Part shown: one piece after another, positions 39,897 through 49,525 of the stretch
Layout of the letters: each line of letters starts with the position of its first letter
Position numbering within the stretch: position 1 is the first letter of the stretch
Origin: VFMC01 sp040398525
GTDB lineage: Bacteria > Actinomycetota > Acidimicrobiia > Acidimicrobiales > Ilumatobacteraceae
DNA: 64,000 bases
Direction of reading: 5' to 3'
Assembly: GCA_040398525.1 (NCBI GenBank)
Contig: JBBATY010000005.1
Coordinates: forward strand, 96,089-160,088
The notes under the pieces: generated by a model
Seen by the model: the letters and a program-made list of their open reading frames with translations, nothing else
Told to the model about the DNA's origin: nothing
Database searches by the model: none
Position numbers and translations under genes: made by a program

Positions 39897-41519
39897 TCAG
39901 CCGTTGGAGAGCACGGCGGTCACAACACCGCCGTCGACGGCCACGTTGTAGCGGCCGATTCGGAAGTCCTCGGTGACGGCCTGGGGCATCCCGTCGATCT
40001 GGACGACCCGCATCTCGATGCCGGCGGCCGTGGCCGCGGCGGCTGCATCCGCCTCGGCCAGGCCGACGACGATCGCGGCGGCCTCCTCGAGCGTCACCGG
40101 CGGCGTCTGGACGACGGTGTCGACCGGGGCGGGGTCGACCGGGGCGGGGTCGACCGGGACGGTCTCGACGGGAACGGTGTCGACCGGCACGACGTCGACG
40201 GGCTGGGCCTGCTCAATGAACTCGTCCGGCACGGCCAGGACCGAGACCTCGCCGCCATCGCTGGTGGCGAAGCGGTAGCCCGGCAGCAGCCAGACGGTGC
40301 CGTCAGCCGCCCAGAACATCTCGAGCGACGGCGATGGCGAGCTCAGCGTCACCACGATCGGCGTCGTGTCGACGGGCATCACGTCGACCGGCAGTTCATC
40401 GACCGGCGGGAGCACCGGTGCCGGCACGTCGGTGACGGGGGGCTCGGCGGGCAACTCCTCCGACACCGGCACCTCGCTCGATCCCGCCGCGTCGACCGGC
40501 GCGGCCTCGACCGGCAACGCCTCGGGAGCGACCGCCTCGGTGGCGCCTGCGCTCGCCACCTTCACCGATGCCGCCATGTCACCGGAGGCCGACATCGGGT
40601 ACATCCACATCGAGGACTGGTCGTTCAGTCGGGCCACCGCGGCCTCGACCCCGATGCGTGGGTAGTCGTCGCCGCGCTGTGGCTGGCCGAGGAAGCCACC
40701 CGCCCAGGTGATCGCGCCCTCGGCGCCGAAGCCGATGTTGGCCGAGAGCCATGTGCGCGAGCCGTCGAGGCGCAGGTACGCCGTCACATAGGCGCCCCAC
40801 TCGTCGGCGTAGGTCTCGAGCTCGTACGACGACAGGTCGAGGCCGAGGGCCGCGAACAGCTCGCGAGCTCGGGCCTCGGCGGTGGCCGCATCGGGCACCC
40901 CAGCGGGAGGCTGGGGCTCGGCGCACACCGGAAGCGGCTCGACCGGTGTGGCGGCCGGATCCGGCACCGGAACCACATCGGTCGCCGGGATGGCATCGAG
41001 CACGGGCGGGTCGACGAGCACGCAGGGCTCGACCGCCGTGACCTCCGACGGACCCGGGCTGAACCACCAACTCAGCATGCCGTCGGCGGCAACCTGGACG
41101 GACGGGCCGCTCCAGTCGGACGGCCCGACCCGCCAGCCGCCGCCCTGGTCGGCAGGCACGGCCTCGACCGCCCCAGCGATCCCGAATGCTGCAGCCAGGC
41201 GCTGCACCTGCTCGGCGGTGGCCGCGGCGCCGGCCGGGAAGTACCACGAACCAGCCGGTGCCGTGAGGTCGGGCACCTCGCCCGAGTACACGTAGTCGAT
41301 GAAGGCCGGCATCATCATCTTCGCTGCATCACCGGCCACCATCGACTCGTTGGCCGCCGCGCCGGTGGCGCCTCCTCCCCCGCCGGCAACGAGCTGCAAG
41401 CGCGCAGGGCCGCCCTCGGTGCTGGCAGGCTCGGCGGCAGGTGTGCCACACGCGGTGAGTCCGAGCACCACCGCCGAAGCGAGGAGCGCCATCCGTCGGG
41501 AACGAAGCTGGTGAGTCAT
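39897..41519 (-). CDS. Lipoprotein with Pro-Val-Asp pentapeptide repeats, unknown function
   Basis: The 540-residue protein has a lipoprotein signal (MALLASAVVLGLTACG, lipobox LTAC). Two mixed domains of about 150 residues follow: one around YVYSGEVPDLTAPAGSWYFPAG and one around ARELFAALGLDLSSYELETYADEWG. Two regions are rich in PVD units (near 40370-40420 and 40119-40208), and a short C-terminal domain ends VAVDGGVVTAVLSNG. The alternating domain/linker layout suggests an extended cell-surface protein. It is inserted between ftsY and ffh and insulated by a strong terminator. No family is recognised. Confidence 0.8.
   Translation of the reverse strand: MTHQLRSRRMALLASAVVLGLTACGTPAAEPASTEGGPARLQLVAGGGGGATGAAANESMVAGDAAKMMMPAFIDYVYSGEVPDLTAPAGSWYFPAGAAATAEQVQRLAAAFGIAGAVEAVPADQGGGWRVGPSDWSGPSVQVAADGMLSWWFSPGPSEVTAVEPCVLVDPPVLDAIPATDVVPVPDPAATPVEPLPVCAEPQPPAGVPDAATAEARARELFAALGLDLSSYELETYADEWGAYVTAYLRLDGSRTWLSANIGFGAEGAITWAGGFLGQPQRGDDYPRIGVEAAVARLNDQSSMWMYPMSASGDMAASVKVASAGATEAVAPEALPVEAAPVDAAGSSEVPVSEELPAEPPVTDVPAPVLPPVDELPVDVMPVDTTPIVVTLSSPSPSLEMFWAADGTVWLLPGYRFATSDGGEVSVLAVPDEFIEQAQPVDVVPVDTVPVETVPVDPAPVDPAPVDTVVQTPPVTLEEAAAIVVGLAEADAAAAATAAGIEMRVVQIDGMPQAVTEDFRIGRYNVAVDGGVVTAVLSNG
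40119..40208. repeat. Six tandem 15 bp units encoding PVDxx pentapeptides
   Basis: Units start at 40119, 40134, 40149, 40164, 40179 and 40194. The first two are identical (GTCGACCGGGGCGGG) and the others diverge mainly in the last bases. On the coding strand they give PVDVV, PVDTV, PVETV, PVDPA, PVDPA and PVDTV. Such in-frame repeats can change in number without frameshift. Confidence 0.9.
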
Positions 41520-41569
41520 GCCCAGTCCGACGTCACGACCGAGCGCCCGGTTCCCGGCCGCTGCGGATT

Positions 41570-42769
41570 TCAGGAGTCGACGAACAGCGCGTCGATGAAC
41601 GCCGCCGGCTCGAAGGCGACGAGGTCGCCGATCGTCTCGCCCAGGCCGACGAGCTTCACCGGGATGCCCAGCTCGGTCTCGATGGCGAACACGATGCCAC
41701 CCTTGGCGCTGCCGTCGAGCTTGGTGAGCACCACGCCCGTCAGACCCGTGCCGTCCACCTCGAGCGCGTCGCCGAACTCGCGAGCCTGGGTGAGGCCGTT
41801 CTGGCCGGTCGTCGCGTCGATGACGAGGAGCACCTCGGTGACCCGGCCGGGACCCTTGCCCGCGACCCGGCGCACCTTGCGCAGCTCGTCCATCAGGTTC
41901 GACTTGGTGTGCAGCCGCCCGGCAGTGTCGGCGAGTACGAGATCGACGCCGCGGGCCCCGGCGCGCTGGACGCCGTCGAAGATGACCGACGACGGGTCGC
42001 CGCCTTCGGCGCCCCGCACGAACTCGGCCCCGCTGCGTTCGGCCCAGGTGGCCAGCTGCTCGGCGGCGGCTGCGCGGAAGGTGTCGCCGGCGGCCATCAG
42101 CACACGGCGGCCTGCCTGCACCTGCTGGTCGGCGACCTTGCCGATGGTGGTGGTCTTGCCGACGCCGTTGACCCCGACGAACAGCCACACGTTGGGCGAC
42201 CCGGCGTCACCCGGCACGAACTGCAGATCGCGGTCGGCCCCGTCGAGCCGGGTGGTCATCTCGGCACGCAGGGAGTCGAGCAAGGCATCCGGATCGGTGA
42301 TCTCCTTCGACGCCACACGAGCGCGCAGGCCGCCGAGCAGCTCGTCGGTCACCCGCACACCGACATCGGCGCGCAGCAGTGCCTCCTCGAGCTCGTCCCA
42401 TGTCTCCGCGGTGATCCCGGAGCGGCCGCGGATGCCGAGGAACGCGCCGGTCAACGCCGAGCGGGCCTTGCCCATGCGGTCGCGGAACGACGGTCGCTCT
42501 GCGGGCACCTCGACGGGCACCTCCAGGGGCGGCGCCTCGAGGAGCGGCGCCTCGACCTGCCCGATCTCGTCGTCGGACAGTTCGTCGCTCGAGTCCTCGT
42601 CGGCGATCGGGCGTGGCGGGCGCACCATTTCGGAGGTGCGGTCGGTGAGCTCGACGGGCGGGGCGCCGGCTGCAAGGTCGCCAGAACTGCTCCGGCGACG
42701 GTTCAACGCAACCACACCCAGGCCGAAGACCAGGACGACGACGATGAGGACGAGGTAGATCCATTCCAT
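41570..42769 (-). CDS. ftsY: Signal recognition particle receptor FtsY
   Basis: The 399-residue protein begins with a membrane anchor (YLVLIVVVLVFGLGVVAL), then an acidic A region (residues about 55-100). The NG GTPase domain follows: GVNGVGKTTTIGKVA, LMAAGDTFRAAAAEQL, DTAGRLHTKSNLMDEL and LTKLDGSAKGGIVFAI. It receives SRP-ribosome complexes at the membrane. It lies 45 bases downstream of smc. Confidence 0.98.
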   Translation of the reverse strand: MEWIYLVLIVVVLVFGLGVVALNRRRSSSGDLAAGAPPVELTDRTSEMVRPPRPIADEDSSDELSDDEIGQVEAPLLEAPPLEVPVEVPAERPSFRDRMGKARSALTGAFLGIRGRSGITAETWDELEEALLRADVGVRVTDELLGGLRARVASKEITDPDALLDSLRAEMTTRLDGADRDLQFVPGDAGSPNVWLFVGVNGVGKTTTIGKVADQQVQAGRRVLMAAGDTFRAAAAEQLATWAERSGAEFVRGAEGGDPSSVIFDGVQRAGARGVDLVLADTAGRLHTKSNLMDELRKVRRVAGKGPGRVTEVLLVIDATTGQNGLTQAREFGDALEVDGTGLTGVVLTKLDGSAKGGIVFAIETELGIPVKLVGLGETIGDLVAFEPAAFIDALFVDS

Positions 42770-42814
42770 GGTGACGTGAACGCTACCGGTCGGCGTTGCG
42801 CGGAACGGGAGTGC

Positions 42815-45800
42815 TCAGCCGGCTGTGCCGACGCGCTCGACCACGATCCTCGACGAGCCGCCGGGCTGCATGCTGACGCCGAGGAGGCAGTCGCCGGCTT
42901 CCATCGTGCGCTTCTGGTGGCTCACGACGAGCAGCTGTGCTTCCTGGCGGAACTCGGTGAGCAGACCGAGGAAGCGATGCAGGTTGACGTCGTCGAGCGC
43001 CGCTTCGACCTCGTCCATCACGTAGAACGGCGACGGACGGCTGCGGAACACGGCGAACAGGAATGCCAACGCCGTCAGGCTGCGTTCGCCGCCCGACAGC
43101 AACGACAGCTTCTTCACGTTCTTGCCACTCGGCTTGGCCTCGACCTCGATGCCGGTGTTGAGCAGGTCGTCGGGGTTGGTGAGCACGAGCTTGCCCGTAC
43201 CGCCCGGGAAGAGTGTCGAGAACAGCTGGGTGAAGTGGGTGCTCACATCGGCGAAGGCCCCGGCGAACACGCTCTGGATCTCGAGGTCGATCGCCTTGAT
43301 GACCCGCAGCAGCTCGCGTCGGGTGTCGCGCACGTCCTCGAGCTGAGCCTCGAGGAACCGGTGACGTTCCTGCAACTCGTTGAACTCCTCGAGGGCGAGC
43401 GGGTTGATCGGACCCAGCAGCCGCAGCTCGCGCTCGAGCTCGCGCACCCGGGCAGGCGCGCTCGTCCCTTCTGGAAGCACTGGCAGCTCGGCCGCCTCGG
43501 CAGCAGCCGGTTCGATGTCGTGGTCGCGCCGGATCGACTCGACTGCGGCCTCGAGGCGCATCCGCGCCTCCGCGTCGTCGATCTCGATCCGCCGCACGCG
43601 CTCGCGGGCCTGTTCGAGCTCGCGTTCGAGCTCGCTGCGGCGCCGGCGCAGCGCATCGAGCCGGCCGGCGATGGCGCGCACCTCGTCGCTCTGTCGCCGA
43701 CGGATCGCCTGCAGCTCGTCGTGGCGTCCCTCGATGGTGCGTCGGTGCGACTCGACGAGCGACGCGAGGCGATCGATGGCGACGAGCGAGCGCTCGACGG
43801 CGACACGCCGCTCGGCCGCCTGAGCGCGGGCCTCGGCATCGGCGGCGAGCCGACGCTCGGTCTCGTCGCGGCGACGTTCGAGGAAGGCCTGACGTTCGAG
43901 CAGCCCGGCGTTGCGGACCTCGAGCTCCTGGCGGCGGGCTGCCAGCCGAGCCGTCCGGGCGTCGAGCTGGGCACGGGCCTCGCCCCGACGCTTCGCCGCA
44001 TCGGCCTCGGCGGCCTCATCGGCCTCGAGCGCGGGCAGCAGGCCTTCGAGCTCGGCAACTCGGGCGCGTTCGCGGTCGAGGCGGTCGGTCACCTCGGCCA
44101 GCGATGCCGTCGAGGTCTCGAGCTCGCCCGCCACCTCGCGGCGCTCGCCCTGCACCCTGGCCAAGGCCTCGGAACTGGCGGTGAAGCCGGCATCGTGCTG
44201 GTCGAGGCGACGGGTGAGCTCGGCCTCGCCCTGCTTGGCCGCGTGCAACTCGGCGCGCGCTCCGGTGTGTGCCTGGTCGCGCCGCGCGAATTCGGCCTCG
44301 GCGTCGCTCGCCCGGGCCGTCGCTTCATCGAGCGCGGCAGCAGTGGCTCCTCCCCCGGCAGCACCGAGACGCCAGCCCGAGCGCCCGAACCGATCGCCGT
44401 CGACGGTGACCACCACTGCATCGGGATCGGCCATTGCGATGTCGAGCGCCTCGTCGAACCCGTCGGCGCGCACGGCTCGGCCGAGCACCGAGTCGAGCAG
44501 TTGCTCGACGGCCCCGGACCGGCCACGCACATGCGGCCGCACGGGCGAACCACCTGCGGCGCTGCCCATCCGGCCGGGAGTCGCAGCACCGGCCAGCCCG
44601 AGCGCGAGCACCGCGCCGTGCACCTTCGAGGCGCGCAACGACTCGAGCGCCCGGCGACCGGTGTCGGGTCGGTCGACGACGACCGCCAGCAGTGCGTCGC
44701 CGAGGGCGGCCTCGACCGCAGGTTCCCACCCGGCGTCGATCTCGACCACATCGAGCAGGGTCCCGAGCGCGCCTTGCACACCTGCGAGGTGCTCGGCACC
44801 CGCACGTGCCCGAGCCGCCTCGAGGGCCTGACCGAGCGCCTCGGCGCGTGTGCGCCACTTCGCCAGCTCGTCGGCGGCACGCTGGCGATCGGTGGTGGCC
44901 AGCTCCATCGCCACCTCGGCGTCGCGGGTGCGGAGCTCGGCTGCTTCGACCTCGGCGACGAGCGGTCCTTCCGACGTGGTGGCCGCCTCGCAGAGCGCCT
45001 TGAGCCGCACCGTCTCCTGTTCGAGCCGCTCGAGCCGTTCGGCGAGGGCATCACGGCGGGCCGTGAACCGCCCCAGATCGGCCTCGCCTCGCGACAGCGA
45101 GTGCTGCAGGGTGCGCAGCTCGCCGCGCACCTCGGCCGCTGCGCTCGCGGCGACCGACACACTCGCCCCGGTCTGGTCGAGGGTTGCCAGCACCTCTTGG
45201 CGCTCGGCCGCGAAGGCCTCCTCGGCAGCCGTGAGCTCATCGGCCTCGGGCCCGACCGCGGCCAGGGCAGCTGCGACGGTGTCGAGCTCGGCGGTCAGCC
45301 GAGCCGCATCGGCTTCGAGCGAGGCCACGACACCGGCGTCCATCAACTGGCCCCGGTCGCGTTCGAGCGAACGACGGCGCTCGACCAGCACGGCGGCGAT
45401 CCCGCGCGCCCGTTCGCGAAGTTGTTCGACCCGCACCATCTCGTCGCCGATGTCGCTGTCGCCACGAGCGGTGAGCTCGGCCTCGGCGACCAGCACCTCG
45501 GTGTCGAGCTGGGCGAGCTCGGTACGCAGCCGCCCGTCGAGCTCTCCGAGCTCGAGCTTGTCGCCGGCCAGCGACGTGAGGCGGGTGCGCAGCGACGCGA
45601 TCTCGCGACCCGCGAGGAAGATCTGCAACGCCGACAGCTCGGCGACCAGGTCGCCGTGGCGACGCGCCGCCTCGGCCTGGCGTTCGAGCGGTCGCAGCTG
45701 ACGGCGGACCTCGCGGAGGAGGTCTTGCACCCGCAGCAGGTTGGCCTCGGTGGCCTCGAGCCGCCGCTCGGACTTCTCCTTGCGCTTGCGGTACTTCAAC

Positions 45801-46300
45801 ACACCGGCAGCCTCTTCGATGACCGACCGGCGATCCTCGGGCCGCGCGTTCAGCACGCCGTCGATCTGGCCCTGGCTGACGATCACGTGCTGCTGCCGGC
45901 CGACGCCTGCGTCGCTCAACAATTCCTGGACGTCGAGCAACCGGCAGTTCACCCCATTGATCGCATACTCGCTCTCGCCGGTGCGGAACAGTGTGCGCGA
46001 GATGGTGACCTCGCTGAACTCGATCGGCAGGATGCCTGCGGAGTTGTCGAGGGTGAGCACCACCTCGGCCCGACCGAGCGACGGACGCTTGGCCGTCCCG
46101 GCGAAGATGACGTCATCCATCTTCTGACTGCGCACCGAGCTCGGTGCCTGGGCGCCGAGCACCCAGGCGATCGCGTCGACCACGTTCGACTTGCCCGACC
46201 CATTGGGTCCGACCACCACGGTGACGCCCGGTTCGAGCTGCATCGTGGTGGTGTCGGCGAACGACTTGAAGCCTTTGAGGGTGAGCGACTTGAGGAACAC
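42815..46300 (-). CDS. smc: Chromosome segregation protein SMC
   Basis: The 1161-residue condensin ATPase has Walker A GPNGSGKSN near residue 32 and two long coiled-coil arms rich in Ala, Arg and Glu. A hinge lies around residues 500-650 (GVQGALGTLLDVVEIDAGWE ... VVVTVDGDRFG). The C-terminal signature and Walker B are in SLLSGGERSLTALAFLFAV and FYVMDEVEAALDD. It compacts and aligns sister chromosomes. scpA/scpB are not in the window. The long open frames on the opposite strand here are codon-bias shadows. Confidence 0.98.
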   Translation of the reverse strand: MFLKSLTLKGFKSFADTTTMQLEPGVTVVVGPNGSGKSNVVDAIAWVLGAQAPSSVRSQKMDDVIFAGTAKRPSLGRAEVVLTLDNSAGILPIEFSEVTISRTLFRTGESEYAINGVNCRLLDVQELLSDAGVGRQQHVIVSQGQIDGVLNARPEDRRSVIEEAAGVLKYRKRKEKSERRLEATEANLLRVQDLLREVRRQLRPLERQAEAARRHGDLVAELSALQIFLAGREIASLRTRLTSLAGDKLELGELDGRLRTELAQLDTEVLVAEAELTARGDSDIGDEMVRVEQLRERARGIAAVLVERRRSLERDRGQLMDAGVVASLEADAARLTAELDTVAAALAAVGPEADELTAAEEAFAAERQEVLATLDQTGASVSVAASAAAEVRGELRTLQHSLSRGEADLGRFTARRDALAERLERLEQETVRLKALCEAATTSEGPLVAEVEAAELRTRDAEVAMELATTDRQRAADELAKWRTRAEALGQALEAARARAGAEHLAGVQGALGTLLDVVEIDAGWEPAVEAALGDALLAVVVDRPDTGRRALESLRASKVHGAVLALGLAGAATPGRMGSAAGGSPVRPHVRGRSGAVEQLLDSVLGRAVRADGFDEALDIAMADPDAVVVTVDGDRFGRSGWRLGAAGGGATAAALDEATARASDAEAEFARRDQAHTGARAELHAAKQGEAELTRRLDQHDAGFTASSEALARVQGERREVAGELETSTASLAEVTDRLDRERARVAELEGLLPALEADEAAEADAAKRRGEARAQLDARTARLAARRQELEVRNAGLLERQAFLERRRDETERRLAADAEARAQAAERRVAVERSLVAIDRLASLVESHRRTIEGRHDELQAIRRRQSDEVRAIAGRLDALRRRRSELERELEQARERVRRIEIDDAEARMRLEAAVESIRRDHDIEPAAAEAAELPVLPEGTSAPARVRELERELRLLGPINPLALEEFNELQERHRFLEAQLEDVRDTRRELLRVIKAIDLEIQSVFAGAFADVSTHFTQLFSTLFPGGTGKLVLTNPDDLLNTGIEVEAKPSGKNVKKLSLLSGGERSLTALAFLFAVFRSRPSPFYVMDEVEAALDDVNLHRFLGLLTEFRQEAQLLVVSHQKRTMEAGDCLLGVSMQPGGSSRIVVERVGTAG

Positions 46301-46348
46301 GGCGGGCCCGATCCTATCCGTCGACCCCGCACGGCACCGGTTCGACGC

Positions 46349-47191
46349 TCAGCGCTGGCAGCGCGGGCAGAAGCACGTCGACCGGCCTGCTGCGACCACC
46401 CGCACGATGTCGGCCCGCCCGCAGGTGATGCACCGCTGCCCCGCCCGGTCGTAGACGCGGTGCGACAGCTGGAACCATCCGCCGGCCCCGTCGATGTCGA
46501 CGTACTGAGTGTCGGACAGGGTCGATCCACCCGCAGCGATCGCCTCGGTGAGCACTCGGTGAACCTCGCGATGCAGACGAGTCACCTCGATCGTCGACAG
46601 CGAGCCGGCCAGACGGTCGTGGCGGAGCCGGGCCGCGTGCAGGATCTCGTCGGAGTAGATGTTGCCGATGCCGGCAATGACGTGCTGGTCGAGGAGCAGG
46701 GCCTTGAGCTGACGCGACCGCCCGCTCAACAGGTGGCGTAGTTGAGCACGAGTAAGACCGTCGGCGATCGGATCGACGCCGAGTCGGTCGAGCTCGGGCA
46801 TCTCGACCGCGGTGTTCGTCGGGTCGAACACCACCATCTCCCCGAACGTCCGCGGATCGACGAAGTGCATCTCGAGCGACGGCGACCCCCGGAAGCGAGC
46901 AACCACGTGGGTGTGCGGTAGTCGGGGCGACCCGCGCCCACCGACAAGGACCCGACCACTCATGCGGAGGTGGATCATCAGCTCGTCGCCACTGTCGAGT
47001 GGGAGCAGCAGGTACTTGCCGCGTCGGTTCGCCGCCATCACGGTGGTGCCGGTGAGGCCGGCCACCAGCGCTGCCGCCGACGTGCGCCGCACGGTTCGAA
47101 GGCGACCGACCTCGACGCGGTCGATGGTGCGACCGACCACATGGGCCTCGAGCCCACGTCGCACGGTCTCGACCTCGGGAAGCTCGGGCAC
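46349..47191 (-). CDS. mutM: Formamidopyrimidine-DNA glycosylase
   Basis: The 280-residue repair enzyme excises 8-oxoguanine. The catalytic Pro and Glu follow Met1 (MPELPEVETV), a Lys is present in NRRGKYLLL, the H2TH region contains VIAGIGNIYSDEILHAARL, and a C-terminal zinc finger is formed by CITCG ... CFCPRC. It lies downstream of rnc by 9 bases, a common arrangement. Confidence 0.97.
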   Translation of the reverse strand: MPELPEVETVRRGLEAHVVGRTIDRVEVGRLRTVRRTSAAALVAGLTGTTVMAANRRGKYLLLPLDSGDELMIHLRMSGRVLVGGRGSPRLPHTHVVARFRGSPSLEMHFVDPRTFGEMVVFDPTNTAVEMPELDRLGVDPIADGLTRAQLRHLLSGRSRQLKALLLDQHVIAGIGNIYSDEILHAARLRHDRLAGSLSTIEVTRLHREVHRVLTEAIAAGGSTLSDTQYVDIDGAGGWFQLSHRVYDRAGQRCITCGRADIVRVVAAGRSTCFCPRCQR

Positions 47192-47200
47192 GGCCCCGCC

Positions 47201-47932
47201 TCAGGCGTCGACCGGGTCGGCCGACAGCGACTCGAACGCCGCGCGCGCGGCCGCCTGCTCGGCGATCTTCTTCGATCGCCCGACTCCGTCGCCGCGGCGC
47301 TCACCGGCGACGACCACTGCGGCGGTGAAGGTCTTGGCGTGCTCGGGGCCCTCCTCGCTCACCACGTACACCGGAGCAGAGTCGAAGCGCCGGGCGGTCA
47401 GCTCCTGGAGCAGCGTCTTGAAATCGAGCCGATCGAGCTGCCCCGCAGCCCGGTGGAGCGGTTCGGTGAACAACCGGTGGATCAGCTCGGACGCGGCGAG
47501 CACACCACCGTCGAGGTACACCGCGCCGATCACCGCCTCGAGCGCATCGGACAGGATCGAGGGCTTGAGACGACCCCCAGCGGCGCTCTCGCCCTTGCCG
47601 AGCAGCAGACACGGACCGATCTCGATGGTCTCGGCGACACCGGCCAGCGCAGTGGCGTTGACGACGCTCTTGCGGAGATCGGTGAGCTTGCCCTCGGGTA
47701 GCTCGTGGTGCTCGCGGTAGACCTGGTCGGCAATCACCCAGCCGAGCACGGCATCGCCAAGGAACTCGAGGCGCTCGTTCGACGCCGTGCCGGGATGCTC
47801 GGCACACCACGATCGGTGGGCCATGGCCCGCTCGAGCAGGCCGAGATCGCTGAACTGGTGGCCGAGGCGGCCCGCGAGCCCCTCGAGGAGCGCTGCGTGC
47901 CCGACCCCGTCAGGCGCCCTTGACCCGGTCAT
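47201..47932 (-). CDS. rnc: Ribonuclease III
   Basis: The 243-residue enzyme processes rRNA and other double-stranded RNA. It has the signature NERLEFLGDAVLGWVI, the second acidic cluster in SDALEAVIGAVYLDGG, and a C-terminal dsRNA-binding domain (DFKTLLQELTARRFDSAPVYVV ... AAARAAFESL). The ATG at 47932 overlaps the end of acpP by 23 bases; no later start fits well. Confidence 0.97.
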   Translation of the reverse strand: MTGSRAPDGVGHAALLEGLAGRLGHQFSDLGLLERAMAHRSWCAEHPGTASNERLEFLGDAVLGWVIADQVYREHHELPEGKLTDLRKSVVNATALAGVAETIEIGPCLLLGKGESAAGGRLKPSILSDALEAVIGAVYLDGGVLAASELIHRLFTEPLHRAAGQLDRLDFKTLLQELTARRFDSAPVYVVSEEGPEHAKTFTAAVVVAGERRGDGVGRSKKIAEQAAARAAFESLSADPVDA

Positions 47933-48215
47933 AGACGTAGTCGACAGCGTCGCGGACCGTCTTCAGATCCTCGAGGTCCTCGTCCTCGATGCGGAACGCG
48001 ATCGACCGCTCGGCGAACTCCTCCTCGAGCGACTCGACGAGCTCGATCAGGGCCAGCGAATCGGCTTCGAGGTCGTCGACGAAGGACTGCCCCTCGCTGA
48101 TCGTCGCCGCATCGATCTCGAGGATGTCGGCAAGGCTGGCCTTGACGATCTCGAGCACCGCTGCTCGGTCGAGGGCGGCACCAGGGCTGGGCTCGGCGGA
48201 CACGTCACGCTCCAT
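47910..48215 (-). CDS. acpP: Acyl carrier protein
   Basis: The 101-residue acidic protein has the phosphopantetheine attachment Ser in LEADSLALIELVESLEEEF and DEDLEDLKTVRDAVDYV at the end, with an N-terminal extension of about 20 residues. It carries fatty acyl chains. It follows plsX, which uses acyl-ACP, supporting the role. ATG at 48215 is used. Confidence 0.94.
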   Translation of the reverse strand: MERDVSAEPSPGAALDRAAVLEIVKASLADILEIDAATISEGQSFVDDLEADSLALIELVESLEEEFAERSIAFRIEDEDLEDLKTVRDAVDYVYDRVKGA

Positions 48216-48223
48216 CAAATCGG

Positions 48224-48241
48224 GTGGGCACCAGTGCCCAC
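48224..48241 (-). terminator. Hairpin between plsX and acpP
   Basis: GTGGGCAC and GTGCCCAC form a perfect 8-base stem with a 2-base centre, 8 bases upstream of the acpP ATG. It may partly end plsX transcription or shape acpP translation. No T-run follows. Confidence 0.4.
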
Positions 48242-48274
48242 ACAGCATCTCGATGGTAGCCGCCGCCGGCCGGA

Positions 48275-49246
48275 TCAGAGCTGACCGGCGATCGCCGCGG
48301 TGAGCTCGGCCACGACGTCGTGGACGACCATCTCGCGGGCGACGTGGATCGCGTTCAACATCGCGAACCGGTCGGACGAGCCGTGGCTGATGATGCACAC
48401 GCCGTCGACGCCGAGCAACATCGCCCCGCCGTAGGTGTCGGGGCTCATCGCTGTCCACAGCGGCTCGAGCACCGGAGCCAGGGCATCGGCATGGACACGC
48501 AGCTCGGCGGTGGCGGTGATGGTCTGCTTGATCTCGTTGATCAGCATCTTCGTGCCGCCCTCGAGGGTCTTCAGCACGACGTTGCCCGTGAAGCCGTCGG
48601 TGACGATCACATCGACGGTCTTGACCAGTGCATCGCGGCCCTCGACGTTGCCGGCGAAGGAGATCCCCGGAGCGGCGGCGAGCAGGTCGTAGGCGGCCTT
48701 GCGCAACGAGTCGCCCTTGCCTGCTTCCTCACCGATCGACAGCAGCCCCACTCGGGGCTGGGCAACACCGAACCGATGCCGGGCGAAGATGGTGCCCATC
48801 TGGGCGAACTGCACCAACCACTCCGGCTGCACCTCGGCGTTGGCGCCGGCGTCGAGCAGGATGTTCGGGGCGTGCCCGGGGACTGGGAGTGGCGTCGCGA
48901 TCGCAGGTCGGCTGACGCCACGGATGCGACCCATGCGGAGCAGCGCCGACGCCATCGTGGCACCGGTGTTGCCGGCGGACACCATGGCGCTCGCAGCCCC
49001 GTCGCGCACGAGCTCAGCAGCGCGCACCAGCGTGGAGTCCTTCTTGCGGCGCACCCCCTGCGCCGGGTCGTCGTCCATCTCGATGACCTCGGATGCGACG
49101 TGCAGCGGCAGGCCGTCGACACCGGCGAGGTCGGCGGGGCCGACGAGGATGACCGGGATGCCGGCCGCAGCAGCAGCGTGCGCGGCCGCAACGATCTCGT
49201 GCGGGGCGCGGTCGCCCCCCATCGCGTCGATGGCGATCGGGAGCAT
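48275..49246 (-). CDS. plsX: Phosphate acyltransferase PlsX
   Basis: The 323-residue enzyme makes acyl-phosphate from acyl-ACP for phospholipid synthesis. Motifs are LPIAIDAMGGDRAPHEIV, AMVSAGNTGATMASAL, LLDAGANAEVQPEWLVQFAQMG and DVIVTDGFTGNVVLKTLEG. ATG at 49246 is used; a GTG at 49255 is possible. It is followed by acpP and preceded by rpmF, the classical rpmF-plsX order. Confidence 0.97.
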   Translation of the reverse strand: MLPIAIDAMGGDRAPHEIVAAAHAAAAAGIPVILVGPADLAGVDGLPLHVASEVIEMDDDPAQGVRRKKDSTLVRAAELVRDGAASAMVSAGNTGATMASALLRMGRIRGVSRPAIATPLPVPGHAPNILLDAGANAEVQPEWLVQFAQMGTIFARHRFGVAQPRVGLLSIGEEAGKGDSLRKAAYDLLAAAPGISFAGNVEGRDALVKTVDVIVTDGFTGNVVLKTLEGGTKMLINEIKQTITATAELRVHADALAPVLEPLWTAMSPDTYGGAMLLGVDGVCIISHGSSDRFAMLNAIHVAREMVVHDVVAELTAAIAGQL

Positions 49247-49262
49247 CAGGCTGACCCGGGGA

Positions 49263-49442
49263 TCAGCTGACGTCGACTGCGACGCGGTCCTTGTACCACC
49301 CGCAGGCGTTGCAGACCGTGTGCGGCAACTTCGCCGAGCCGCACCGCGGGCAGATGCTGCGAGCAGGAGCGGCCAGCTTCCACGCGCCGGCACGGTGGCT
49401 GCGCGTCTTCATCTTCGACTTCTTCTTCTTGGGAACGGCCAC
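49263..49442 (-). CDS. rpmF: Large ribosomal subunit protein bL32
   Basis: The 59-residue protein begins with GTG (read as Met-Ala-Val-Pro) followed by a Lys-rich stretch and KMKTRSHRAGAWKL. It carries four zinc Cys in CPRCGSAKLPHTVCNACGWY. It lies between the DUF177 gene and plsX, the expected place. Confidence 0.96.
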   Translation of the reverse strand: MAVPKKKKSKMKTRSHRAGAWKLAAPARSICPRCGSAKLPHTVCNACGWYKDRVAVDVS

Positions 49443-49525
49443 TCTGGTTCTCCCTGGCGCGAAACGGGCTGCGTTAGGTTAGCGGCCGCGGCGGGCAATG
49501 CCCACCCGGCCCGCAGAGAGACCGA

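Noticed and set aside
41909..46741. Very long plus-strand open frame opposite smc and ftsY
   Set aside because: It is the shadow of two well-supported genes, with no start signal and unnatural composition.
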